From positions 78,381-142,380 of the forward strand of contig ARYC01000640.1 of the NCBI GenBank assembly GCA_000711775.1: a stretch of 64,000 nt of DNA, written 5' to 3'. Origin of the DNA: Oxytricha trifallax. Taxonomy: Eukaryota; Ciliophora; Spirotrichea; Sporadotrichida; Oxytrichidae. The notes beneath the pieces are model-generated. The model was not told the origin of the DNA. It did not search any database and saw nothing but the letters and a program-made list of their open reading frames with translations. Below are positions 37,812 to 48,762 of this stretch, one piece after another. The position numbers and the translations under genes are program-made. How positions within the stretch are numbered: position 1 is the stretch's first letter; each line of letters begins with the position of its first letter.

Positions 37812-37858
<47 letters not shown>
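37782..37858 (+). other. 3' stem-loop and (ATT)n tail of the retroposon
   Basis: Stem AGGGG/CCCCT with loop GGCTTCGA (37782-37799), then about 16 ATT units up to the target duplication. Same design as the 3' end of the 5.2-kb LINE (stem-loop plus trinucleotide tail). Confidence 0.65.
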
Positions 37859-37861
<3 letters not shown>

Positions 37862-38058
37862 CATTTTGCTATCTCAAACTCATTTGTTCATATGTTGCAT
37901 ATTTTTTAAGACTTATTTAAATCTTAATTAATCCAAATTGTATATTAATCAAACAATTTATTTATTCTCTAAAAATTTTACCTTATCTTAATTAAAATAT
38001 AATTAAACAATTTTCATTCTTTATATTCATTTAAATACTTTATTTCTCATTTTTTAAA

Positions 38059-38118
38059 ATGGGTTTGCAATTGAAGATTAACGCTAAAAATAATACATTA
38101 TTAATCATGATGTTTTGA
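38059..38118 (+). CDS. Short ATG-started coding-like segment
   Basis: MGLQLKINAKNNTLLI... 19 codons to TGA 38116-38118. It could be the first MDS of the coding-like cluster that follows; weak alone. Confidence 0.25.
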   Translation: MGLQLKINAKNNTLLIMMF

Positions 38119-38210
38119 ATTAGAAATGAAAATTAAATTAATTAAGAAACGGTATAGTAAAATAAAATTACATACTATGTTGTAAGTTTCCATAATTTAT
38201 TAATTTTATA

Positions 38211-38477
38211 ATGGTGATTAAGAGCGCAATCTTGGGCGCTGTTTACTCTTAAAACTATGTTGAAACTCGAGGTAAACATAAAATTTATATTATAATCATA
38301 AAATTCGGCTTCTTTGTTAAATAATTGATGATTTACAAGTTTAATGTTTATATAATTCAGAAATATCTCATACATACACTTTATAAACTTAGGATTTTAT
38401 CTCAAACTAAACCCTTAGTTTTCTTTTCAATTTTTATATTTACATCTGATATTAATTGGTTATATATAATATTTTGA
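38211..38477 (+). CDS. Coding-like frame (88 codons), candidate MDS
   Basis: ATG 38211 to TGA 38475-38477. Protein-like throughout (VIKSAILGAVYSQNYVETRG; HTLYKLRILSQTKPLVFF), alternating polar and hydrophobic segments, possibly membrane-associated near its end. Further coding-like stretches follow: about 38558-38677 (KTVITHQEFSDEIIKEFRAF, ends TGA) and about 38735-38890 (ICSQKYRNTITEFANLLASI). These are probably parts of one gene fragmented by AT-rich DNA. Family unknown. Confidence 0.45.
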
Positions 38478-39518
38478 AGTTTTTGTATTTTTAAAAAAAT
38501 CAAAATTCCTGAACTTTGTATTTTGTCGACATTTATAAATAGTTTTTATAATAAAAAATTATCATAAAAACGGTCATCACTCATCAAGAGTTCTCTGATG
38601 AAATTATAAAAGAATTTAGAGCATTTAATCACAAAAACTTTCACTTTACATCATAAAAATCATTAAACTATGAATGAATATTAAACTTGTGGCTATACTT
38701 GATATTATTATATTTCCATCTTGCAAATCTTTTTGATAGTATCAAATGATTTGCTCCTAAAAATATAGAAATACAATCACTGAATTTGCAAATCTGCTTG
38801 CTTCTATAAAAAAATGCTTTTCACTATAAAATAACAGATAATCATTTGATTCCATAAAATTTAAATGTAAATAAAAATATATTAATTACAAAAATAACCA
38901 GAAGTGTTACAGTCATTCATAATTTAATGATTTTTATGGTGTAATTATTAAACAAATATATTTGTTAAAATAAGCAAGATGTAGAAACAAATAAATTAAA
39001 GAATGAACTAATATGTCATGGAATCTTTTTAAAAAGATATATAATTTTTTAATATAAAAATAAATAATTAAATTAGATAATAATTATTAATAGATTATAT
39101 AAATGAAATTTGAATTTAAATAAAATTGTTTTAAAAAATTATTATAATAATAATAATAATACTAAACATAATCAATAATAATACTTTTAAAAGAAAAACT
39201 AAACCTTACTAAATTTATAAATAATTATTTTTAATTATTATAATCAATTAAAAGTCAATGCCTTCTGCATTGATTTGTAATTTATTTGCTTATTTTATAC
39301 TTATAATCCAAATATATATATATTACATTTTTTTAATATTAAACCTATAAAAAAATATGTAAGATAATTTAATTCAAATACTAAAATACATAATAATCAT
39401 AAATTAAGCAAAAGTTTATTGATTTATAATAATTTTCATTGTAAAAAGCTGTAAAATAGTTAATTTTCTTTTAGCATACCATATAGTATTAACAAATATT
39501 TTTACTCTTTTAATTTTT

Positions 39519-40102
39519 ATGCATCCAAAGCAATTTGTCCAAGAGATTAAGAGATGTATCGGACTAAATAAATTCAAATCTTATGCAGTATTTGGCTAAC
39601 TCTAGTGTTTTTCTAACCGAGTAAAACTAATCTTTTTTTTTCTCCAAAAATGACATTTGTAGTTCACTAAAATTATATCTGCAAAAACATCCTAACTCCT
39701 TTGCAGTATTCTTGATTCACTCGAGTCCAAGTTGCATTGAAAAGTAAATCATTTAAATAAAATATGACAAGACTGATCACAGATCAAGACTTTATAATGA
39801 CATCGTCCCCTATATATTTTGACGAAATCTAAAGGAAGTTATCAAAATCTTTCCTTTAACCGTAAAAATTATCATTTGTTTGTACGGTTTTGAAAAACAA
39901 ATTCCCAAAAAATTTATCAAAAAGAATCATTTTTTTATACCAAATGTCAAACCTTGTTGATATATAATATAATTTTTTTTAATTATAGTTTGAATTACTT
40001 ATTAGAGTTATAGTACTTATTTAAAAAAGTATTAAAAATAAATTTAATTTTACTTTTAATTTTAGTTTTAGCATCAATAGATGCTCGAGTTTATTTATTT
40101 GA
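39519..40102 (+). CDS. Two coding-like frames, candidate MDSs
   Basis: 39519-39653: ATG, 44 codons (MHPKQFVQEIKRCIGLNKFK) to TGA. 39764-40102: ATG, 112 codons (MTRLITDQDFIMTSSPIYFD; FVCTVLKNKFPKNLSKR) to TGA, with the last 35 codons AT-rich. Between them a third frame is also protein-like (SLKLYLQKHPNSFAVFL). The changes of frame over short distances fit MDSs separated by tiny IESs, or decay. Family unknown. Confidence 0.4.
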
Positions 40103-40281
40103 ATAATTTTAATTTTATTTCTATACATTTTCAAAAAGAACAAGTAATTAGTTAGATAGTTATTTATTTTTAATTTAATTTTATAAAGAATCTATTATCT
40201 CACTATAAATTTAACTAAATTAGTAAAAAAAAATTAATTAATATAAGTTTTTGGTTTGTAGAGTAGTTTGGCATTAATTAT

Positions 40282-40792
40282 ATGAGTCTTTGGACGACCT
40301 CCTTAAAAGAATTTGAAGACTTTCTATCACAAAATTTTAGAAATCATATCATTAAGATTAAGAACAGAATAAGTAATATTGTTCTACTTTTGTAATCAAA
40401 TAAATTGGAAATTTATAACTGATCCTTATATTTAATTCAAGTTAAAATAAAGTTTAAAGCTAAATATAATAATTCCTTATTGTTAAATACCTCAATTTCG
40501 ATTTTGAAAATTAATCTAAAATAATTCTTTGAAACATAAAGAATATTGATAATGAGCCTTGTTTACACAAATTTGTCGAGAAAAAAGCTGCGATCTCTCA
40601 TTCAATTATAAATTATACTATCAAAGATGTAAAATATTATTAACTGAGGGAATTGTTTCTTGTTTTTAGAAGTATTATCCTGAACTTCCAGATCAAATTC
40701 ACTCACTAAATCAATTTAAAATAATTTTAATTGAAATTGAGAATCTTACTATCTGTTACTCCTATATTTATACTTTTTAATTCATATTATGA
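40282..40792 (+). CDS. Coding-like region with one internal TGA and a frame change
   Basis: ATG 40282 (MSLWTTSLKEFEDFLSQNF) runs 46 codons to TGA 40420. The same frame continues to TGA 40645 (ILIMSLVYTNLSRKKLRSLI). A third stretch starts after a TTTTTAG at 40663-40669 in another frame (YYPELPDQIHSLNQFK) and ends at TGA 40790. The TTTTTAG could be a 3' splice site, in which case part of the AT-rich interior is an intron. Product unknown. Confidence 0.4.
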
Positions 40793-41706
40793 TGATTAAT
40801 TATGCTAAAAAAAAATATAAATTACTTCATCTAAGGTAAAAATAATATCCATATGAAACAAAATATAAGTTATTTCATATATTTTGTGCTAATATTTATT
40901 ATTACTCATTATTAACTATTTAATTATAATATAACTAAGTATATTACAATTATTGAAATAAACATTTTTTTGCAATAATAATTTATAATATATTGAAAAT
41001 ATAATTATATTATCATATTTATTATCATTTATTGATACTAAATATTTTATGAGAAATTACTTTTTAAATTCTTAATATGATTTTCAGATAACAAGAGAAG
41101 AATATGAAAAATAGCTATACTTTATTTTGCTGGTAGTTGTTCATATGTCAACTTTATTTGCATATTTTTTAAATTAATATAAATTATTGGAGTTTTACTT
41201 AATAGTTGTTTTTCCCAATTATATTCTTTTGATGTATTCATTATAAAGAATTATTTTTTATTTGTTTTTTTTGTGAAAATACCCACGACAAGAAAAATTA
41301 AAAATTATTGAATCAATTTAATTAATATTAATAAATATTTCAATTGTAATATATTTTTAACATTTATGATGAGTTTATCATTCTTTAATAAATAAATTAT
41401 TAATAATCAAAATTAGAGAAAAATTTGCTAATTAATTTATTTAATTATCTTGATTTAATTCAAATATGTAATAAGGTAATAAAGGTAAATCAACTAACGA
41501 AGATTTTCTTTCCTAAATTTTCTTTAGAAATTATGTTCAAAAATTATATAATTTTGTAATTGTTATCTAAATTATTAGGAATTTAATTTCTTAAAAATAT
41601 TTGTAAAAAAATAATTGAAAATTAAAGAAGTGCAAATATAATAACAAAGATCTAAAAGTTGAAAAAATAAATGAATTAAGATCATATTAATTTTTAAGTG
41701 TCTCAT

Positions 41707-41916
41707 TCAAAAAACCTTAATAGACCAAATGATATCATAAGTTTTATAGAGGGCAACAGCTTTTGTGGAGAATTTCATAATTAAATATTTATACTTGTAT
41801 TTATTACTCACTTTATATTTATAATGGTACTTATAACAATCCTAATTGGCCTAATTAAAATATAGGATATCTAAAAAATAACAAATAAAACAAAACTTTT
41901 TAAGATTTTTTTATGA
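41707..41916 (+). CDS. Coding-like frame with a transmembrane segment
   Basis: 69 codons ending at TGA 41914-41916. A soluble-looking start (NRPNDIISFIEGNSFCGEF) is followed by a strongly hydrophobic stretch (about 25 residues rich in Phe, Ile, Val, Leu) and a Lys-rich end, the pattern of a membrane anchor. Candidate MDS; no start codon in the segment. Confidence 0.35.
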
Positions 41917-42225
41917 GTAAAAAGGATATTTATAAATTATTTAATATTTTTTTATTATTTCTTAATTATAATATTAAGGCGATCTATTATTTACAAATAA
42001 TATGCCAATTAAAAAAATTATTAATTTATAAAAAGGGGAATCGTCTTAGATTATTAAGTAGTTGTTGTAATTATAACTTTATATGAATATTTTTTTAGGC
42101 CTAAATATAATTTGATACCATTATTTTGTCATTCTCTCAAGTATTTCTAGAAAATATTATATATTAAATCGTAAAGTTTTACTTTTTCCTGTGGTTCCTC
42201 TAATTTTTTTATTAATACTTTATAT

Positions 42226-42863
42226 TTAGATAGTAATCTAAGAGATGCTGATGGAAATTTCGAAAGTCAAAGTCTGAAGTTATCTGATAATTCAAATAGC
42301 TTCATTAAGACCCAGAATTAAATCTGTGTATTATTATAAGAAAATAAAACCCCTAAATTTAGTCTATTATCACCTTTTAATATATAGCTTCTGATTCTTA
42401 GGCTGAATTCCTGAGAACCTGCTAAGATATTATTTTACCTAGATTTGTATAAAAAATTGAAATTTATAGTATAGTTTGCAATTGCTGTCTCATTTAAAAA
42501 TTTACAACGAATTCGTTAAAAGTTTCTCTAATAAAAACTGATTAAACCTAAATAGTAATATTGGCAGTTTATAATAATAATAAATTATAATTCAATTTTA
42601 TTTTCAATTTATACAATTATTCAAGTTTATTAGGTTATAATAGTTGGTTTAAAGAATCTGAAAATAACGAATATCGTATTATTGGTACGAAAAAAATTAT
42701 CCTGAAGATATAGAGGTATAAAATAAAAATATTTTGCTTGAAGCATTCATAATTAAGCATAATTATTCAAATTATAAAATTTTTATTTAAAAAAAATGAA
42801 ATTAACAATTAAAAATAGCTTCTTTTATAATTATATAAAGTCATTCTTGCATTCACTTCATGA
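42226..42863 (+). CDS. Coding-like region of two overlapping frames, candidate gene segment
   Basis: Frame one, 42226-42414 (DSNLRDADGNFESQSLKLSD; polar and Ser/Asn-rich, ends TGA). Frame two, from about 42387 to TGA 42861-42863 (158 codons; ASDSQAEFLRTCQDIILPRF; GYNSWFKESENNEYRIIG). The second begins where the first loses coding character, so a single -1 shift around 42385 would give one protein of about 210 residues. It is among the most protein-like sequence in the window outside the mobile elements, but I do not recognise it. Confidence 0.5.
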
Positions 42864-43204
42864 AAATGTACTTATATGATAGAATTTTAATTAATTAATT
42901 AAAGTTCTAATAAACCTGATAAAACTTTTTGAAAATTTATTAATTGCAAAAGTTATCTTATAAATAATAAAAATTTTAGAATTAATAAATGAATAAATTA
43001 CTTTTTAACAGTGTTTCAGACTAAGTATTTTTTTCAATCAAAATTATAAAAAATATGTTAAGATTATGAAATTTAATTGAAATTTTTATTATAGATGTTA
43101 AACAAAATCTATAATAAATATATATTTCAATATAATAATAAAATTTTTATTATAATAGAAATAATTAATTTATGTACTTATATTATATTATTTAATATTT
43201 TAGA

Positions 43205-43354
43205 ATGTCTATAAGACCTTTTCAATATATATTTCCAAATCTATTCACTTAATTAATGGAATCATTTACAAAAAGTTACAAGGAAATTATCAAATTTATA
43301 TTCTAATTAGCATTGTAAATTAAAGAAAAGACGACTCCTTCAATCACCCTATGA
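43205..43354 (+). CDS. 49-codon coding-like frame
   Basis: ATG 43205 to TGA 43352-43354 (MSIRPFQYIFPNLFTQLMES; ALQIKEKTTPSITL). Isolated in AT-rich DNA; candidate MDS, function unknown. Confidence 0.35.
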
Positions 43355-44026
43355 TTAATTATATAAGTAAGATTTTAAAATGAAAATAGAAAATCTCTAA
43401 ATAACTTAAATAATTTATTTAGAAAATTTGATATCTCATCATTAAGCTTTATAGTCATAACTGAAGGATTATAAAAATTAAAATTTATAATATTTCTTTG
43501 TATTATTTACTTTTTTATTTAGATATTCATTTTTAAATTAAACTTTATATAATTTAATCTTTTACATTCGTCATAAATTTATAAATTAAACCATCTAATT
43601 GTGGATTAGTTATAAATAATATCATTTTTATTTGTTTTTTATTTCCCTATAATTAACTTAACAAATAATTAATATTATATTTTTTTTAAAATAAATTTCA
43701 TGGTAATAAGAATTTAATAGAAATTTGATGATATTTTATAGATTTGCAATTAAATTTATATTTTTATATATTATTTAAAAATAAATCCTATTTAAGATTA
43801 TCAAAATTAAAAAATATGATAATTTACAAGCTTTTATATATTTTTAAATTAAAATCTATATTAATTTGTAATAAAACTATGTTAATAGTTTGGTATCACT
43901 CATAATTAAAATATAATTTTAAATTAATAAACTTTATTTATTTTATATAAAATGAATTTTAAATGAATTAAATTTAAATAATTAATTATTTAATAATTCA
44001 TAATCAGTATTAATTATTACTAATAT

Positions 44027-45383
44027 ATGTTGAGCGACGAGGAAGACAAAAAATACATCTTCATTATCTTGAATGCAAATGATGGAAGCAAAAATGGAAA
44101 AATTTCAAAAACACATATTGAGATACCACTCATTCAGTCGTTTGAGAAATAAATGTTGCAGGTACAACTTCAGGTGCAATGTAATCTGGATTTAAAAAAA
44201 GTAGGGTAAGTAAATATTTTCTACAAATCCTAATGCCATCTTTAATAATTTATGGCCCCTATTTATTATACATATATTTGTAATAATTAATACTGATTAT
44301 TATATTAGAGATGTCTAATTAAATTTTGACATCTTTTTTTTAATTTCTTTGCCTTAAGCGATTCACCACTAACTCATAATAATCAAACAGCTAAAAAATA
44401 ACAATATATTAATTTGAATTGTAAATTATAATATATTAGTAGTGATATAATTAGTAAATATTTAAATTTAGTCTCTTTACACTGCTCTGGATCTATAGTT
44501 TTTTTTTCTTCATTTAAATACAAAATACTCATTAAATAAATTAAAATATCCTAATATTTTCTCAATTATTATATTGTATACTTGAATCATCTACTTAAAA
44601 TTAAAGGAGCTACTAAATAAAGCTAGATTTTATTTAATTTAAAAATTAATTTTTTATTAATAAATTATGACTTTTTTAAATGTCTTTATTACGTTTAAAA
44701 TAAAAGTGATTAAGTAATCTTACAATGATAATGAGTAATAATAAGTTTCTAAAATTATATATAAATTTCCTGTTTATCCCAAACATGAATCTTAGATGAG
44801 ATTTAGATTTTCTATATGAGATAAAAATCTGTTTATTTGTGAAAAAACAATTAAACGTAAAAACAAAAAAGAAACCAATCCACTGGCACACTGCTATCCT
44901 AAACAAACCTTGATGTATTTAGTAGGCAGAGCCTAACAGATAATTCAGGATCCTACTGAGATTGTATGCAGTCCATGTAATGTAGAATTGGTGAAAAGCT
45001 TTTTACAGGTTTCGCTGCAGTTAAAATTGCAGCCTCTGTCAATTATATGCGACTTGCATGAGCATCCTACTTCAGGTTATTAGGAGATTGAATCACTGGT
45101 TTAAATGCTTTTCAATATCTCTCAGTTGAAGACTGATCAATACCTTCATCCTATGATCCTTATTTCCTAAAAATCGAACTTACCCGAAGTAATTATTCTA
45201 ATGTAGTAAAATCCAGGGACCTAATTTCACTCTAGAAAAGTATAGCTAGTAAATGAAATTCGCAGACTGCCATCTATCAAATTAAATTTGCTCTTCTGCC
45301 AACATACCACTAGCAATTCTAATATTAATTGTCTATTTGAAGTCTTATAAAGGATTGGTAACCTACTAAATATTACTTCTTGA
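44027..45383 (+). CDS. Split gene: two MDSs joined through pointer AGTAGG; 211-aa unknown protein
   Basis: MDS 1 is 44027-44205: ATG, MLSDEEDKKYIFIILNANDG... ending in LDLKKVG. MDS 2 continues from 44927 to TGA 45381-45383. AGTAGG occurs at the end of the first (44200-44205) and the start of the second (44921-44926). Recombining at this repeat deletes 721 bp and joins the two frames without a shift (K-K-V-G then R-A-Q-Q-I-I-Q-D). The joined frame has ATG, 211 sense codons and TGA. The second half contains several Cys and His (EIVCSPCNVELVKSF; ICDLHEHPTSGYQEIE). No family is recognised. Read unspliced, MDS 1 runs into AT-rich DNA starting GTAAGT, so an intron with the same boundaries is the main alternative, but AG precedes neither candidate acceptor exactly. 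Confidence 0.65.
44206..44926. other. Candidate IES (721 bp including one pointer copy)
   Basis: Very AT-rich interval between the two coding parts. Removing it with one of the two AGTAGG copies restores the frame. Within it there is no protein-like stretch on the + strand until just before the right pointer. Pointer-flanked AT-rich segments of this size are normal for spirotrich germline genes. Confidence 0.6.
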
Positions 45384-45437
45384 TATTTTACAATGAATCT
45401 TAAAGTAAGATAAAATTAATAAAATGAAAAGTTAATG

Positions 45438-46354
45438 ATTATTACTATAATATATTTGATTTGTGGAAATTGATAAATAAAATAAATAAAGAAAATAAAT
45501 ATATATAAATATATTTAACTGCCTCTAATTAGGAGTGTTCTTAATTCTAATTTGATTTATATTATTATAACAGTAATCTATTTAAATTAAATTTAATTAA
45601 TCAATTTAATATATTATATAATTAGTGGTCTAGTGGTCTGGCAGGGTCTTTAGTAGACCACTCAAAAGTATATATATTTTCATATAATAATAATTACGAA
45701 GCGTACTACCATCGACACGGTCAAAAGGAACGCCTCCTCCCCACTCTATGTCGAGATTTCAGATTGGCAGAGTATACATCTAGCCGCTCCGGTAGAGTCT
45801 GTCTTGAAGCGAATGAATAGGTAGTATATCTAATTTGAACGATCAGTGTACACTTCAAGATGACTGAACCCCGCAATTTGTTTCGTAATAAATCACTGGC
45901 ACTGCTTCCAAAAATCCGAGCTGCCCTCATTCTGCACAAGTAGAAAGAAATAGTGGCGGTTTTGATACATTTTTTTTCATCTGTTAATGCTGAATCTATC
46001 ACGCAGTGATAAGATCACAGTGTACTCTCAGCAAATCCAATATCCAAGTTCGTGGGTCTTGGAGTTTATTGACTCCATTTATATTCTACATATTCAAAAT
46101 TATTATTATATGAAAATATATATACTTTTGAGTGGTCTACTAAAGACCCTGCCAGACCACTAGACCACTAATTATATAATATATTAAATTGATTAATTAA
46201 TTTAAATTTAAATAGATTACTGTATAATAATATAAATCAAATTAGAATTAAGAACACTCCTAATTAGAGGCAGTTAAATATATTTATATATATTTATTTT
46301 CTTTATTTATTTTATTTATCAATTTCCACAAATCAAATGTATTATAGTAATAAT
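45438..46354. mobile_element. Foldback element with GC-rich core, copy 2
   Basis: About 917 bp. Arms of about 250 bp carry TGGTCTAGTGGTCTGGCAGG and GTAGACCACT at the inner edge, equivalent to the motifs of copy 1 at 22713. The roughly 380-bp core shares GTCTGTCTTGAAGCGAA, ATCTAATTTGAACGAT, GGCACTGCTTCC and GAGCTGCCCTC with that copy. The core is shorter here, so one of the two has lost or gained sequence. Non-coding by comparison, since frames are not shared. Confidence 0.78.
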
Positions 46355-46808
46355 AAAATTGTAGAAAAATATTAAAATAAAAAAGAATTATAAATTAAAT
46401 TAATCAATTATAACATCAGAATTGAATTCCAAAACAAATTTTATAAAAAACATAGTCCTAGCCTTATTTTGATTTTTTCCAAAACTTATTCAAACACACA
46501 TTATAATTTGATAATTGCATTAGGGCAATTGATAAAAATATTATTATATTCAATTATGCTAAAAATTATCAATTAAATTTAATATCTTTAAATTGAATAT
46601 ATTTAATCACTTTAATTTAATTGTTTTTTTTTTTTAACAGAGTTCTTGCTTCTTAATTTAGCTATGGGATATTGCATAATTATGAGATAAAAAATTAAAA
46701 TTCGAATAAATTTGTATTATTCTTTATTAAAAAAGGAAGTTTTTACCTTAATATATAAACAAAATGAAATAGTTTTTCATTTATAATAATATAATCTACG
46801 GAAATTAG

Positions 46809-47249
46809 GCATACCCTCCATGTGCCTGGAATCGGAAAAGACCCCCCCATGTGCCTTGAATTTTTTTGACTTTCGTTCACAGTTCTGGAGTCATGAAAAA
46901 TTCTCTGTGAAGAAGAAATTTCCAAAGCTCAATGACTACCATACCATATAATTTAGCTACCCTAGATTACGATTAAAAAACGAAATTAAAAAAATAGTGA
47001 AGGATTATAGGAGAAAAATCATATTGTTTATGTTAAAAAATTGCATTTTATGATAATTTTCTAACTAATTTTTCTCTATGTATCCTTCACTATTTTTTAA
47101 ATTTCGTTTTTTAATCGTAATTTAGGGTAGCTAAATTATATGGTACGGTAGTCATTGAGCTTTGGAAATTTCTTCTTCACAGAGAACTTTTCATGATTCC
47201 AGAACTGTTAACGAAAGTCAAAAAAATTCAAGGCACATGGTAGGTTATC
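46809..47249. mobile_element. Foldback element (441 bp) with 8-bp duplication GAAATTAG
   Basis: Inverted arms: CATGTGCCTTGAATTTTTTT and inward to TAGCTACCCTAGATTACGAT, with the complement on the right; terminal bases diverge (GCATACCCTCC against GGATAACCTACC). The left end carries a duplicated CATGTGCC block around AAGACCCCCCC. GAAATTAG flanks it at 46801-46808 and 47250-47257. No coding capacity. Confidence 0.8.
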
Positions 47250-47257
47250 CGAAATTA

Positions 47258-48643
47258 GTCTTAACATTGAAAAATCTATAAATAACAATAAAATTTTATT
47301 TATTGTAATAAATAAAAATGATAAAAATTATTGCAAATCAAGATTTATTTATTGATATTATTGAATTAGTGTCATTATGTAAATTATTTTATATTAATGT
47401 TAAGAGAAAGGGTTTTTAAGAGAATTTAAAGCAAAATGAGAATAAATAAAGTTAATGCTTATAATAAATTGAGAAAAATTATAAATTCAAATTGTTTATT
47501 AATTATCAAAAAATTATATAGTTATTATTTATTATTAAAATTCCATAATAAATTTAAATTAAAATATTTATATACATTTACAATAATAAAAATAAAAAAT
47601 TTAATATATTATTGAAATTTTAAATATTTAATAAATAAAGTCTTTTTTAATAAAAATTAAAGATTATTTGAAATAGGACTTATTTTATATTTATTTTATG
47701 ATAAATTTATACTAATTCTATAAAAATAAATTATAAAGACATATATAATTCACACTTGACTTATCATATTTTAAATATATATTTTTAATATTCTTTATAT
47801 ATTTTATTTATTTCATATTGAATCATCAAACTATCTAGTCCCCTATTTTTTAATTCATAAATTAAATATAAATTATACGCCTAATTAACTAAAATGAGTA
47901 ATAGAATTATACATTCTAATTTATCTTTTAAAATTTAACTTACAAATTTATATTTTCGCAATTATGATAAGATTATTTTTTTATTTGAAATTAATTATTA
48001 ATTTATAAAATAAAACTCCAAATAAAATATTTCATCCATTACAAATAATGATTTAGTAATAAATTAATTTATAAACATAGATTATTATTGCATATTTAAG
48101 ATAATTTACTGAGGGAACTTAAAATTATTGTAAATTCCATATATCAAATTAAAAATAAATAAACATATTAAGTTATAGAAAGTCTTGAACTATAGTAAAT
48201 TCAAATATTTTTTTAAAAAAATTATTTATTTAAAATAAAAAATTTATTAATAATGATTAGAACAGTTATATTGGATGCCGTTCATATATTTATAATACAT
48301 CCTATTACAATTTCTTTTAGTATTTTGATATTCTTAATTCTTAAAATACTATTTTTATATCAAATTTCATTAATCATGGAGAATTCTTTTAATTTTTAAC
48401 CAAAATTACAGAAAATTTAATATTTATATTTTGAAATTGATAAAAGGATATAAATATATTATAGCAGGTCACAAATAAACATCTCATTTTTTATTTCGTC
48501 TAGCTAATTTAGAGAAATAAGTAAAAATTTTTTAATATTTTAAATAATAATTTCTTATATTCACTGTTAATTAATTGATTTAATTTGCATAAATTGAAAA
48601 AATATTCATAAATATTCAATTAATTTTCGAAAAAATTGAGAGC
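47258..48643. other. AT-rich spacer
   Basis: Nothing that I can support. Confidence 0.5.
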
Positions 48644-48646
48644 AAT

Positions 48647-48724
48647 CAAAACCCCAAAACCCCTTAGTGAGGTTTATAAGTGCTTTGATTTGTAGGAATT
48701 TTGTTAGGGGTTGGGGTTATTAAT
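48647..48724. repeat. Left 78-bp terminal inverted repeat of the TBE
   Basis: Begins with 17 bases of C4A4 repeat, then TTAGTGAGGTTTATAAGTGC and on to GGGGTTATTAAT. Confidence 0.9.
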
Positions 48725-48762
48725 TAAATGCGAGACAAAATAGCAAGCTTTTGGGGTCTATT

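Larger units (their letters stand above)
36245..37858 (+). mobile_element. LINE-like retroposon (1.6 kb) with 14-bp target duplication and (ATT)n tail
   Basis: TATCATTTTGCTAT occurs at 36231-36244 and 37859-37872, and the palindrome's left arm preserves the empty-site sequence, so the insertion is unambiguous. It has a short leader, one long ORF, a 3' stem-loop and a run of ATT. It has no reverse transcriptase. It therefore looks like an ORF1-only, non-autonomous relative of a LINE, or a retroposed gene. G+C is far above the surroundings and codons favour C at the third position. Confidence 0.85.
35547..37984. mobile_element. 810-bp foldback element split by a 1.6-kb retroposon
   Basis: The left arm 35547-35948 is the reverse complement of 35949-36244 plus 37873-37984, with the centre at CTCTATAGAG. 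Removing the insert and one target copy gives an 810-bp palindrome. Each arm contains its own GC-rich hairpin (CCGCGCTTTCCGCGC with GCGCGGAGCGCGG). The flanks ATTCTAAT and ATCTTAAT may be a worn 8-bp duplication. Confidence 0.8.

Noticed and set aside
37670..37864. Minus-strand poly-Ile frame
   Set aside because: Translation of the (ATT)n tail of the retroposon.
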